From positions 1 through 64,000 of the forward strand of contig NZNW01000072.1 in NCBI GenBank assembly GCA_002695065.1: a stretch of DNA of 64,000 bases, given 5' to 3'. The position numbers and the translations under genes were made by a program. The DNA comes from Salinicola sp. GTDB lineage: Bacteria > Pseudomonadota > Gammaproteobacteria > Pseudomonadales > Halomonadaceae. Below the pieces are notes generated by a model. The model worked only from the letters and a program-made list of their open reading frames with translations. It did not search any database and was not told where the DNA came from. Positions 51,073 to 60,055 of the stretch are shown here, one piece after another. The first letter of the stretch is position 1, and each line of letters opens with the position of its first letter.

Positions 51073-51807
51073 ATGACTGCCATGAGCGTGCCGAAGGCTC
51101 CGACGTTTCAACCTTTATACAAACAGATCAAAGACTTGATCATGGAGAGGATCGCCGACGGCGAGTGGCCGCCGGGAACGTTCATTCCCAGCGAATCGGC
51201 ACTGGCGAGCAGCTACAGCGTCAGCGTGGGAACGCTGCGCAAGGCGCTGGACGAGCTGGTCAACGACAACATCGTGGTCCGCAGGCAGGGCAAGGGAACG
51301 GCCGTGGCCACCCACGACACGGACCGGACGCTGTTTCGTTTCTTCAATATCGTTCGCCATGACGGCGAGCGGATGCTGCCGATTTCGCGGGTGTTCAGCC
51401 GCAGCCGGCGCAAGGCGAGAGCCGAGGAGAGAGAGCTTCTCGGGCTTGCCGAGGGCGCGCAGGTGGTCCGGATTCGCCGGACGCGAGAGCTCGATGGTGA
51501 AGCGGTACTCGTGGAGGAGATCGTCGTCGACGCGGAGCGGTTTCCGGGCCTGGAGAAACAGCCGGAGATCCTGCCCAATACGCTCTACCAGCTCTACCAG
51601 CAGCATTACGGTGTCAGCATTGCCCGTGCCGACGAGCAGCTGACAGCCGTCCTGGCCACGAAGGACGACGCCGATCATCTCGGCGTCGCGGAGGGAACGC
51701 CGCTCATCCAGATTCGTCGCATCGCCAGCGACTATCAGGGAGAGCCACTGGAACTGCGCACCTCACGGCTGTGCACGACCCACTACTGCTATATCGCGCA
51801 GGTTTAA
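51073..51807 (+). CDS. suyR: GntR/HutC-family regulator SuyR
   Basis: 244 residues. The winged helix-turn-helix is in residues about 15-75 (PSESALASSYSVSVGTLRKALDEL), with a UTRA ligand-binding domain from about 95 to 240. AGGGACAAG precedes the ATG. It is divergent from suyA across 157 bases, the arrangement reported for the C. salexigens sulfolactate cluster, and so should respond to sulfolactate or sulfopyruvate. Its stop overlaps the stop of the next, opposite gene by four bases. Confidence 0.84.
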   Translation: MTAMSVPKAPTFQPLYKQIKDLIMERIADGEWPPGTFIPSESALASSYSVSVGTLRKALDELVNDNIVVRRQGKGTAVATHDTDRTLFRFFNIVRHDGERMLPISRVFSRSRRKARAEERELLGLAEGAQVVRIRRTRELDGEAVLVEEIVVDAERFPGLEKQPEILPNTLYQLYQQHYGVSIARADEQLTAVLATKDDADHLGVAEGTPLIQIRRIASDYQGEPLELRTSRLCTTHYCYIAQV

Positions 51808-53609
51808 CCCCGCTCGCGTCGCGTGGGCTCGAGCATGCCCTCCAGCACCTGCCCCTCCAGCGAGTCGGTGAAGAGTCCCAGCAGTCGGGCGAAAGTCGCC
51901 CCGGCGCTGTCCATGCGCTGGATGCCGCGAGCGGTATCGAATGGCAGTTCGACGCCTGATCGAATGTCGGCGCCGTGGAAGAAAGCCACGCCGTGGTTGG
52001 AGGCGAACCCGGTGCTGGCCGTGGGCACCTGCGGGCCGTGGTTGGCGCCGGGAGTGACGAGTTCGTCGACGGTATCGCCGCGCTGGTTGGTGCCCCAGAC
52101 GAAGCCGGGGGCGTAGGCGAAGAGCACGTCGCCCATGCGCTCGCCCCAGTAGCCCAGCGGGCTGGCGTCCTGCTTCTTGAGTGCCAGCGCGACCACGTTA
52201 CGCTCGCCGGTGTCGGTATCGACATACCAGGTGGTCAGCGCCTTGAGGATGCGCGTCTGTACCCGCTCGATCTCGGCTGCCGGCACGAGGTCGCGATTGA
52301 CGAAGATCTCCAGCCCGCCGCGCTCGTCCTTGAGCAACGCCTGGCTCGCGGCGACGTCGGGCTTGCCCTCGCCGTCGATCGTGCACAGGTCGAATTCGGC
52401 CAACCGCCTGTGGATATCACAGAGGTGGGAGTTGGGCACGTCGCCATGGTCGGAGGCGAGCACCAGCATGGTGTCCTCGTCGCAGCCCACCAACGCCCGA
52501 CCCACGGCGGCATCGAGAATGCGGTACGAGCGCCGAATGACGTCGAGATAACGCTCGTGATCGCTGGCCGTGTAGAACTTGGATTCGGGATCACACTGGG
52601 CGAGGCAGGTGTGATGGGTCTCGTCGTTGAGCCGGAAGACCGTGGCGAAGAGCGAAAAGCCCTCGTCATTGAGCAGGGTCAACGCACTGTCGACCAGCCA
52701 CTCGAGCTGGTAGCGCCCCTCTTCGAAACTGGTTTCGAAGTAGCGGGTGTCCGGGTCGGCGGAGACCGCCCACTTGGAGATGAACGGGCCGTGGCGCTCG
52801 ATCAGCCGGCGCGCCAGGCCCGGCCTGCCACTGCTGCCTTCCGGCGCGGTGATCTGGGACTGCAGCAGGTCGATCCTGCCGCTGGCGACGTCGAGATCGA
52901 GCAGCTTGAAGCGCACCGCCGCCGGTTTGCCCTCAATGGCGTGCTCGTCTGCCAGTGGCAGCCAGTCGCTCCATTCGCCGACCCTCAGGCTCGCTTCCGC
53001 TTTCGCGATCTCGAGACGCAGACGCTCCCCGTCGAGGCGCAACGTTACCGGTACCGGCTCGCCGCGATGGGCGGGAATCAACGCGACGAAACCGTCATTC
53101 GTGCGCTCGATGGCGAACCGATTGTGCTTCTGGTGGTGAGCCAGCGTGCCGGTGGGTGGCCAGCCCAGCGCTTCGGTCGATGGTGTCGATGTCCACCGGT
53201 CGAGATGGGTGCTGTGCAGGCACGCCGGCGCCAGCTCCATCGGCGCCGGTCCGCTGCCGCTCCAGAACGGCGCGAAGCAGAGATCGCGCTCGCCCGCGGG
53301 CACCAGGCTTTCGGGAAAATGGACCAGCGCCGCCCGCTGGCCGGCGTCGCGCATCAGCTCCAGCAGGTGTGCAGTGCCGCTGGGCGGGAGGCGCTGGCCC
53401 ACCCAACTGGTGCCGGGCGCCTGGCCGGTGAGAAAGGTGACGAAATTGGTATCGCCCCAGGTCGAGATATAGGGCAGCAGCCGCGTCGAGCCACCCTCGT
53501 CGCGCAGGCGCTGGATGTTCGGCAGCACGCCCTCGGCGCAGAAGCGCTCGACCAGCTCGGGAATCAGGCCATCGACGCCCAGCAGCAGGATTTTACGGTT
53601 CTGACTCAT
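51804..53609 (-). CDS. Alkaline-phosphatase-superfamily hydrolase of unknown substrate
   Basis: 601 residues, no signal peptide. It follows the phosphodiesterase/phosphonoacetate-hydrolase plan of the alkaline phosphatase superfamily: metal Asp13 (LLLGVDGL), likely nucleophile Thr54 in WGDTNFVTFLTG, a DETHH metal motif, ASDHGD and a late GANHG His. A beta-rich insert lies about residues 175-260. Last gene of the operon, 21 bases after the enolase-superfamily gene. It could remove a phosphoryl, sulfuryl or phosphonyl group from a sugar-acid-like compound; the substrate is unknown. Confidence 0.75.
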   Translation of the reverse strand: MSQNRKILLLGVDGLIPELVERFCAEGVLPNIQRLRDEGGSTRLLPYISTWGDTNFVTFLTGQAPGTSWVGQRLPPSGTAHLLELMRDAGQRAALVHFPESLVPAGERDLCFAPFWSGSGPAPMELAPACLHSTHLDRWTSTPSTEALGWPPTGTLAHHQKHNRFAIERTNDGFVALIPAHRGEPVPVTLRLDGERLRLEIAKAEASLRVGEWSDWLPLADEHAIEGKPAAVRFKLLDLDVASGRIDLLQSQITAPEGSSGRPGLARRLIERHGPFISKWAVSADPDTRYFETSFEEGRYQLEWLVDSALTLLNDEGFSLFATVFRLNDETHHTCLAQCDPESKFYTASDHERYLDVIRRSYRILDAAVGRALVGCDEDTMLVLASDHGDVPNSHLCDIHRRLAEFDLCTIDGEGKPDVAASQALLKDERGGLEIFVNRDLVPAAEIERVQTRILKALTTWYVDTDTGERNVVALALKKQDASPLGYWGERMGDVLFAYAPGFVWGTNQRGDTVDELVTPGANHGPQVPTASTGFASNHGVAFFHGADIRSGVELPFDTARGIQRMDSAGATFARLLGLFTDSLEGQVLEGMLEPTRRERG

Positions 53610-53630
53610 GAGATCTCCTGTGGGCGCCAG

Positions 53631-54779
53631 TTACTGGACGGTGTACTGGTCGATGATGGATCGATCGATCTCGATGCCGAGGCCCGGCTTGTCGAGCACT
53701 TCGACACAGCCGTTGGCGTTGAGCTGGAACTCGCCGCCAATCAGCTCCTGACGGAACGGATGCGCCGATTGGTCGTACTCGAGCATGGGTTCGTCGGGGG
53801 TGAGCGAGAGCGGCTGCGGCGGCAAGGTGGCGATCAGTTGGACGGCGGCCGCCAACCCCACGCCGGTGCCCCAGACGTGCGGGATCATTGGTACGTGAAA
53901 GGCCTGGGCCAGCGCGGCGATCTTGCGACACTCGGTGAGGCCGCCGGCGGCGCCGATATCCGGCTGAATCACGTCCAGCGCACCTTCGCTGATCCAGTCG
54001 CGGTAGCCGATCTTCGAATACTCGTTCTCGCCGGCGGCGATCCAGGTACGCGAAACGCCCTTGAGCTCGCGATAGCCGTGGCGGTTCTCCGGGCTCAGCG
54101 GCTCCTCGAACAGATGCACCCGCGTCTCTTCGAGCTCCATCAGGATGCGTCGCGCCGCCGGCACGCTGTAGGCGCAGTTGGCATCCATCATCAGCGCGAT
54201 CTCATCGCCCACCGCCTCGCGCACCGCACGCATGTCGCGGATGTCCGCCTCGATGCCGAAGCCGGTCTTGATCTTCATCGCCCGGTAGCCGTTGGCCTGA
54301 TGGCGCAGCGCCTCCTCGACCACTTCCTCGGGATAGTTGCCGCCCTCGCGGCGATAGAAGCCGGTGGCGTAGGGGCGGATCTCGTCGCGGAACGCGCCGC
54401 CCATCAAGCGGTGGATCGGCTGGTTCAGCGCCTTGCCGGCCAGATCCCACAGCGCGATGTCGATCGCCGCGATGCCGAACAGCGCCACGCCCTTCTGGCC
54501 GTAGGGGCGGGTGTGGTTGTACATCGTCTCCCACAGCACCTCGCGCTCGAACACCGAACGCCCGATCACCAGCGGCTTGAGCGCGTGTTCGACCATCGCC
54601 TGGGCAACCTGCGGCGGCTGCAGCCCGTGGTTGACGCACTCGCCCCAGCCGATCAGGCCATCCTCGGTGTGAATCTCCACCAGCATCGCCGTGCGCTGAT
54701 GCACCCAGCCCTGGGAGAACGAGAACGGCTGTTCCAGCGGCGCGGCCAGTACGTGGGTCTTGAGATCAGTGATCTTCAT
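53631..54779 (-). CDS. Enolase-superfamily sugar-acid dehydratase or cycloisomerase (mandelate racemase group)
   Basis: 382 residues. The start at 54779 (MKITDLKTHVLAAPL) begins the conserved capping domain; a longer frame is noise. Catalytic residues visible are K169 and K171 (MKIKTG), metal ligands D199, E225 and E251, and the D274-H301 dyad (QPDIGAAGG, PHVWGTG). A Lys base together with a His base is the mark of the mandelate racemase group, which dehydrates or epimerises acid sugars. The transporters of its operon suggest an imported hydroxy-acid substrate. The exact reaction cannot be read. Confidence 0.8.
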   Translation of the reverse strand: MKITDLKTHVLAAPLEQPFSFSQGWVHQRTAMLVEIHTEDGLIGWGECVNHGLQPPQVAQAMVEHALKPLVIGRSVFEREVLWETMYNHTRPYGQKGVALFGIAAIDIALWDLAGKALNQPIHRLMGGAFRDEIRPYATGFYRREGGNYPEEVVEEALRHQANGYRAMKIKTGFGIEADIRDMRAVREAVGDEIALMMDANCAYSVPAARRILMELEETRVHLFEEPLSPENRHGYRELKGVSRTWIAAGENEYSKIGYRDWISEGALDVIQPDIGAAGGLTECRKIAALAQAFHVPMIPHVWGTGVGLAAAVQLIATLPPQPLSLTPDEPMLEYDQSAHPFRQELIGGEFQLNANGCVEVLDKPGLGIEIDRSIIDQYTVQ

Positions 54780-54817
54780 GGAGAGTGACTCCGCAACGGA
54801 TAGAGAATGGGATGAAC

Positions 54818-56581
54818 TTACGTGCTGGACCGGGCCATCTGCGCGGACTTGCCGCGCAGGCGAGAAGCGATCAGGCGGTAAAGGCCGTAAAGCAGCAGCA
54901 GAGTGACCCCGCTGACGCCCAGGACAATGACGAAAGAGCCGGAAGCAGAGGTCACGCCCAGCGGTGACAGCGCCGCGTAGACCAGCACGAACAGCGCCAC
55001 CAGCAACCAGCTGGCGTGCCGGGCGTAGCGCCATGGCGTGGTGTCGACTTTCCGCGTATCCGGGATCTCGACCGGCTCGGGCAGCGGCTTCAGCAGGCGC
55101 ACCAGCGTCATCACGCCGAGCATCAGCAGGAAGTTGATCCCCACCAGCAGCAGCCAGTGGACCTGGACGAAGCCGAGATCGTCACCCAGCACGAAGTGCG
55201 TCAGGTAGAAGAACGCCATGCCGAAGACGAGGCCGACGTAACCCGCCAGCGCTGGCGCTCGCTTGGAGATCACGCCGAACAGAATCACCGTGAAGATCGG
55301 CACGTTGATCACCGCCATGATGGTGCGCATCAGGGTGTAGAGGCTGTCGGCGTTGGCGATATAGGGCGCGATCACGATGCAGATCGCGATGGTGGCAGTG
55401 GCGAACAGCTGCCCCACGCGGACGGTCTCGCGGTCGGTGGCGTTCGGCTTGATCAGCGACTTGTAGATATCCAGGCTGATCAGCGTCGAGAGACTGTTCA
55501 CGCCGCTGTTGAAGGAGCTGAGAATCGCCCCGAACATCGCCGCGCAGAAGAAGCCGGTCAGCCAGGGCGGCAGGATCGAGCGCACCAGCACCGGATAGGC
55601 GACATCGGCGTTGAGCGCCTCGCTCCCCGGCTTGGTGGGGATCTCCAGCATGCCCTGCTGGTAGAGATGCCAGGCGATGATGCCCGGCAGCACCAGCATC
55701 AGCACCCCGGCCATCTTGAGGAATCCGGCGACCAGCACGCCCTTCTGGCTCTCGGCCAGCGAACGCGCGCCCAGCGCCCGCTGCACGATCGCCTGGTTGG
55801 TGCACCAGTAGAACAGGTTGATCAGCAGCACGCCGGAGATCATGCCGTACCAGGGGATGTTGGCGTCCGGCGAGGTGCCGACGGCATTGAGCCGCTCCGG
55901 CGCCTGGGTCGTCATCACCTGCCAGCCGCCGAACAGATCGCCGCCGCCCAGCGTGTAGAGCCCCAGGATCGGTACCAGCAGCCCGGCGATCAGCAGGCCG
56001 ACGCCGTTGATGGTGTCCGAGACCGCCACCGCCTTGAGCCCGCCGAAGACCGCGTAGATTCCCCCGACCACGCCGATGGCGATGACCATCACCCAGGTGG
56101 TGGCGGTCTGGCCGATGCCGAACAGCGTGCCGATATCGAACAGTTGGCCGAGGGTGATCGCGCCGGCGTAGAGCACGAACGGCAGGAAGCCGATGACGAT
56201 GGCGTAGATGAAGATGAACGAGGCGACGATTCGCATGCGCCGGCCGTACCGGTGCTCGAGAAACTGCGGTACGGTGCCGATGCCGGAGCGCAGATAGCGC
56301 GGCAGGAAGACGAAGGCGAGCACGATCAGGGTCAGCGCCGCCACGGTCTCCCACGCCATCACGTTGGCGCCGTTGCTGAAGGCGTTGGCGTTGAGCCCGG
56401 TCAACTGCTCCGCCGAGATGTTGGTCAGAAACAGCGAGCCGGCGATCACGATCCAGCTCAGGCTGCGCCCGGCCAGGAAATAGCCCGATATCTGACTGAG
56501 ATCGTCGCGCCGCGTCTTCCACCAGGAAATGACCGCAACCAGCGCCGTGAAGCCGAGAAACGAGACGAGCGTCAGCGTCAT
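54818..56581 (-). CDS. Sodium:solute symporter (SSS family)
   Basis: 587 residues, about fourteen membrane segments. SSS features are SGYFLAGRSLSWIVIAGSLFLTNISAEQL (residues 33-61), YGRRMRIVASFIFIYA, FNSGVNSLSTLISLDIYKSLIKP and the family-typical long C-terminal tail. Its ATG overlaps the TctA stop by four bases, so a second, sodium-driven transporter is coupled to a TTT transporter in the same transcript. A sugar or sugar acid is the likely solute. Confidence 0.85.
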   Translation of the reverse strand: MTLTLVSFLGFTALVAVISWWKTRRDDLSQISGYFLAGRSLSWIVIAGSLFLTNISAEQLTGLNANAFSNGANVMAWETVAALTLIVLAFVFLPRYLRSGIGTVPQFLEHRYGRRMRIVASFIFIYAIVIGFLPFVLYAGAITLGQLFDIGTLFGIGQTATTWVMVIAIGVVGGIYAVFGGLKAVAVSDTINGVGLLIAGLLVPILGLYTLGGGDLFGGWQVMTTQAPERLNAVGTSPDANIPWYGMISGVLLINLFYWCTNQAIVQRALGARSLAESQKGVLVAGFLKMAGVLMLVLPGIIAWHLYQQGMLEIPTKPGSEALNADVAYPVLVRSILPPWLTGFFCAAMFGAILSSFNSGVNSLSTLISLDIYKSLIKPNATDRETVRVGQLFATATIAICIVIAPYIANADSLYTLMRTIMAVINVPIFTVILFGVISKRAPALAGYVGLVFGMAFFYLTHFVLGDDLGFVQVHWLLLVGINFLLMLGVMTLVRLLKPLPEPVEIPDTRKVDTTPWRYARHASWLLVALFVLVYAALSPLGVTSASGSFVIVLGVSGVTLLLLYGLYRLIASRLRGKSAQMARSST

Positions 56582-58125
56582 GGCCGCCCCTCCTGTGTCG
56601 TGGCGCTCCTTGCCCCGGACTCCGCTGGCTGGCGACGATCAGCGATTTTTGCCCGCCAGTCGAGTATGCCCGCCGCCACTGTCCAGACCAGGAACAGACC
56701 GATCAGCACGAACAGCGTGGTGGCGATACCGCTATGGGTGAAAAACGACAGGAAATCGCCTCGCGAGATCAACAACCCCCGGCGCAGCGAACTCTCCAGC
56801 GCCGGCCCCAGCACCATGCCGATGATCAGCGGCGCCAGCGGATAGCCGCCGCGGCGTAGCACGTAGGCGAGAATCCCGGTCAGCGCCGCGACCACCAGAT
56901 CCAGCGGATTGCCGCGTACCGACACCGCACCGATGAAGCTGAACATCACGATGCCGCCCATGACGAAGCCCAGCGGCAGCTTGAACAGGTAGCGGAACAG
57001 GCCGATGGAGGGCTTGCTGAGAATCAGCATGGCAACGTTGACGATGATCAGCACCACGAACAGCGCGTAGACCGTCTGCGCCTGGTCCGCCATCAGCCGT
57101 ACCCCCGGCGTGATGCCATGGATCACCATCGCGCCCATCATCATCGCCGTGACCACGTCGCCGGGAATGCCCAGCGCCAGGGTGGGAATGAAGGCGCTGC
57201 CGGTCACCGCGTTGTTGGAAGACTCGGAGGCGATGATGCCATCCGGCTCGCCCTTGCCCAGGTTGGCCCGCCGCGGCGACAGCTTCTGGGCCGCGGCATA
57301 GCTGATGAAGGCCGCCGCGGCCGCGCCGGTACCCGGCAAGGCACCGACGAAGCTGCCGATGAACGAGCCCCGCACCAGTTCGATCAGGCGTCGACCGATC
57401 TCGCGCAAACTGGGGAAGCGCAGCCGCGCCTCCGGGATGGTGGTGGCCTCCTCGTCACGGGCCGAGAAGCGAACGAAGACTTCGGATAGCGCGAACGCCC
57501 CTACCACCACCGGAATCAGATCCAGCCCCGAACTCAGCGCATAGGTGCCGAAGGTGAAACGGTCGGCGCCGGTGATCGGGTCGCTGCCGACCGTCGAGAA
57601 GAAGAACCCCATCATCCCGCACACCAGGCCCTTGAGCAGGCTGCCGCGGGAGATCCCGACGATGCACAGCATCGCCAGGCAGACCAGCGCGAAGACCTCG
57701 ATCGAACCGAAGTTGACGGCGAACTTGGCCAGTTGTGGCGCACAGAAGATCAACAGCACGCAGGAGAGCACGCCGCCGAAGAACGAGGCGAAGGTCGCCC
57801 AGCCCAGCGCTTCGTCGACCCGACCCTGCTGGGTCATCGGGTAGCCGTCGAAGGTGGTCGCCGCCGACTGCGGCGTACCCGGCGTGTTGATCAGGATCGC
57901 CGTGATCGAACCGCCGTAGACCGAACCGCAGTAGACGCCGATCAGCAGCGCCATGCTGGTGATGACATCCATGCCGAAGGTGAACGGCAGGAAGATCGTC
58001 AAGCCCACCACCGAGCCCAGCCCGGGCAGCCCGCCGATGATGATGCCCGCCCAGGTGCCGATCACGATGGCGAGCAGCGCCTGCCAGGTGAAGGCGTCGC
58101 CGACCGCCGCCAGAATCACGTCCAT
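56578..58125 (-). CDS. TTT transporter large permease (TctA)
   Basis: 515 residues from the Met before DVILAAVGDAF, with GGAGGGG upstream. About twelve membrane segments and TctA motifs: GGLPGLGSVVGLTIFLPFTFGMD, GGSITAILINTPGTPQSAATTFDGYPM, ALPGTGAAAAAFISYA and KGEPDGIIASESSNNAVTGSAF. It works with the TctB and TctC encoded upstream. It is distinct from the sulfolactate TctA at 46823-48343. Confidence 0.87.
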   Translation of the reverse strand: MDVILAAVGDAFTWQALLAIVIGTWAGIIIGGLPGLGSVVGLTIFLPFTFGMDVITSMALLIGVYCGSVYGGSITAILINTPGTPQSAATTFDGYPMTQQGRVDEALGWATFASFFGGVLSCVLLIFCAPQLAKFAVNFGSIEVFALVCLAMLCIVGISRGSLLKGLVCGMMGFFFSTVGSDPITGADRFTFGTYALSSGLDLIPVVVGAFALSEVFVRFSARDEEATTIPEARLRFPSLREIGRRLIELVRGSFIGSFVGALPGTGAAAAAFISYAAAQKLSPRRANLGKGEPDGIIASESSNNAVTGSAFIPTLALGIPGDVVTAMMMGAMVIHGITPGVRLMADQAQTVYALFVVLIIVNVAMLILSKPSIGLFRYLFKLPLGFVMGGIVMFSFIGAVSVRGNPLDLVVAALTGILAYVLRRGGYPLAPLIIGMVLGPALESSLRRGLLISRGDFLSFFTHSGIATTLFVLIGLFLVWTVAAGILDWRAKIADRRQPAESGARSATTQEGRP

Positions 58126-58141
58126 CTCAGATTCCCCTCCA

Positions 58142-58594
58142 TCAAACCAGACCACTCGTCAACAGCGCCGGCAACCGGATCATCAGCACGTGATGGAACA
58201 GGAACCACAGCCCGCCGCCGATCAAGATCGTCCCCAGCACCAACGGCAGCGGCCGCCGGATTCGAAACAGCCATAGCGTCAACGCCACCAGCGGCAGCGC
58301 CGGGATCAGGAAGCCGAGGCTCGCCGTGGCCACCGCGGCGACCAGCACCGCCGCCATCAGCAGCGGCAGCGGCGAGCGCGCCACCCGCGGCGACGCCTTG
58401 GGTTGCCTCGGCGCATGGCGGATCAGCTCGCCGACCAGGATCGCCAGCGCCATCACACACCAGATCGTGAGCACGATACGCGGCACCAGCATGGCGCTCT
58501 CGGGCCCCTGCCAGGCGGTGATCGAGAGGCCTGCGCCGGCCACCAGCAGCGCCAGCGCGGTCAATACCCGAGGGTGGATCAAGGAAGCGAACAT
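58142..58594 (-). CDS. TTT transporter small membrane subunit (TctB)
   Basis: 150 residues from the Met before FASLIHPRVLTALAL; AGGAG lies 9 bases upstream. Four hydrophobic segments in the TctB arrangement (about 9-27, 37-55, 78-100, 104-140). It is 16 bases before tctA and 49 after tctC. Confidence 0.78.
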   Translation of the reverse strand: MFASLIHPRVLTALALLVAGAGLSITAWQGPESAMLVPRIVLTIWCVMALAILVGELIRHAPRQPKASPRVARSPLPLLMAAVLVAAVATASLGFLIPALPLVALTLWLFRIRRPLPLVLGTILIGGGLWFLFHHVLMIRLPALLTSGLV

Positions 58595-58643
58595 GAACCG
58601 CGGCTCCTGGGAGATCGAGAAAACAAGAGAGTGAAAGAACGGA

Positions 58644-59573
58644 TTACGGCGCCAGGCCCGCGTCCTCGAGCACCTGCTTGTTGGTTTCGAAACGCTTCTG
58701 GACGAACGCCTTGAAGTCATCCGGCCCGAGATAGGCGATCCCCGCCTTGGCCTTGTCGGCGAAGCTCTTGAACTTGTCCGATTCGACCGTCACCTTGCAC
58801 GCCTCGGCATACTGCTGGGCACGCTCGTCGGAGATCCCCTTGGGCGCGACGACGCCCTGCCAGACCGCGAAATCCAGCGCAGGCAGGCCAAGCTCCTCCA
58901 CCGTCGGCACGTCGTCGTAGCCCTCGACACGATGATCGGCAAACACCGCCAGCGGGCGCAGATCATAGTTTTCGAGAATGGTCTCGGTATCCGCCATGAT
59001 CTGGATCTCGTTGCCGGCCAGTGCGTTCATCGCCGGGCCCGAACCGCTGTAGGGCACGTGCTCTGCCTTGAGATCACTGTTGACCACCGTCGCCGCCATG
59101 GCGAGATGCGGCAGCGTCCCCGGGCCGGAGGAGCCGTAGAGGAACGGCTGATCCTGGGACTCCTCGACCAGTTGCTTGAACGAGGTGATGTCGGAGGACT
59201 TCGAGACCATCAGGAACATCGGATTGGACACGGTGCGGCAGATGTAGGTGAAGCTGTCCGGGCCGTAGGGCAACTTCTTCAGCGAGGGCTGGATCGACAG
59301 CGCCCCGGCAGGCTCGTAGCCGATGATGTTGGGATTGCCCTCGCTATTGGCGACTTCCGCCGTGCCCACCGTGGCACTGGCACCGGCGACATTGCGCACC
59401 ACCGACGTGACGCCGAGCTGTTGCGAAAAGGTCGGCTCGAAACTGCGGGCGACGATGTCGGTCGCACCACCTGCCGCGAACGGCACGATGATCTCCAGGT
59501 TGTCGGCAGCCACGGCCGCGTGGGTGGTGCCGATCAGGGCCAGGGTGGCCAGGGAATAGCGCAGTGACTTCAT
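58644..59573 (-). CDS. TTT transporter binding protein (TctC)
   Basis: 309 residues. Start at 59573 with GGAG 6 bases upstream; a start four codons earlier would sit in the operator. The signal peptide ends near AVA-ADNLEIIVPFAAGGATDIVAR, where the mature Bug-family ligand loop begins. Receptor of the second TTT system and first gene of the operon, behind two palindromic operators. Confidence 0.84.
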   Translation of the reverse strand: MKSLRYSLATLALIGTTHAAVAADNLEIIVPFAAGGATDIVARSFEPTFSQQLGVTSVVRNVAGASATVGTAEVANSEGNPNIIGYEPAGALSIQPSLKKLPYGPDSFTYICRTVSNPMFLMVSKSSDITSFKQLVEESQDQPFLYGSSGPGTLPHLAMAATVVNSDLKAEHVPYSGSGPAMNALAGNEIQIMADTETILENYDLRPLAVFADHRVEGYDDVPTVEELGLPALDFAVWQGVVAPKGISDERAQQYAEACKVTVESDKFKSFADKAKAGIAYLGPDDFKAFVQKRFETNKQVLEDAGLAP

Positions 59574-59584
59574 GGTTGGCTCCA

Positions 59585-59602
59585 TTTCGTAGCGCTGCGA
59601 AA
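59585..59602. promoter_or_regulatory. LacI-type operator, site 1, next to tctC start
   Basis: TTTCGTAGCGCTGCGAAA is an 18-bp palindrome with one mismatched pair, 12 bases upstream of the tctC ATG, so a bound repressor would block transcription or initiation. The core matches site 2, whose centre is 98 bases away. Confidence 0.65.
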
Positions 59603-59684
59603 AAAAGCAAAACCAGCGCTGCCGTCAGATATTTGGCCTCTTTCGAGCCCGTTCAGGAGAATTCTTCCTCGACATGGCCTAAAA

Positions 59685-59698
59685 TCGTAGCGCTACGA
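59685..59698. promoter_or_regulatory. LacI-type operator, site 2
   Basis: TCGTAGCGCTACGA is a perfect 14-bp palindrome centred on AGCGCT. The promoter for tctC probably lies between the two sites, which would allow repression by DNA looping. The likely binder is the LacI-family protein at 60056-61078. Confidence 0.65.
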
Positions 59699-59809
59699 AT
59701 AGACACGAACAACGCGTCGTTATCGTCCATTCGTCGTAGACCCCGATCCAGGTCGCGGTCCGAGCGCGGTGCTTCTCCCCTCACGAAGCGCCGCGCCAGA
59801 CCCGTTACA

Positions 59810-59972
59810 CTAGGCGCTGTCTGAAAAGTCGACGAGCGAAGGCTAGACAAGGCAAAAATCGATGAAAGAGCGGAGTTTACGCGGTGTAAATGAGCATCTT
59901 GACCGGGCTGGCGCACCAGCCGATTTTTAACGCCGTATGGGCGAGCGCAGGCAGTTTTCCGACAGTGCCTAG
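59810..59972. mobile_element. MITE-like inverted-repeat element, copy 2
   Basis: A 163-bp unit with imperfect terminal repeats CTAGGCGCTGTCTGAAAA and TTTTCCGACAGTGCCTAG (two mismatches in 18). The internal blocks are shared with the copy at 46224-46353. It lies between the operators and the LacI gene, 84 bases before that gene. The two copies differ in their outer ends and central spacer. Confidence 0.7.
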
Positions 59973-60055
59973 CGCGCGGGACCCAAAGGGGAACGAAAAA
60001 AACTTCATCTGCTTATCCGACCCGAGCGCGGGGTCGGGAACGAGGTAACGGAATC

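Noticed and set aside
51975..54788. 937-codon open frame on the plus strand
   Set aside because: It lies opposite the AP-superfamily and enolase-superfamily genes, which have intact catalytic motifs; the composition is shadow-like.
55016..56845. 609-codon open frame on the plus strand
   Set aside because: Antisense to the sodium symporter gene; extreme His/Asp/Gln/Arg content and no hydrophobic or domain pattern.
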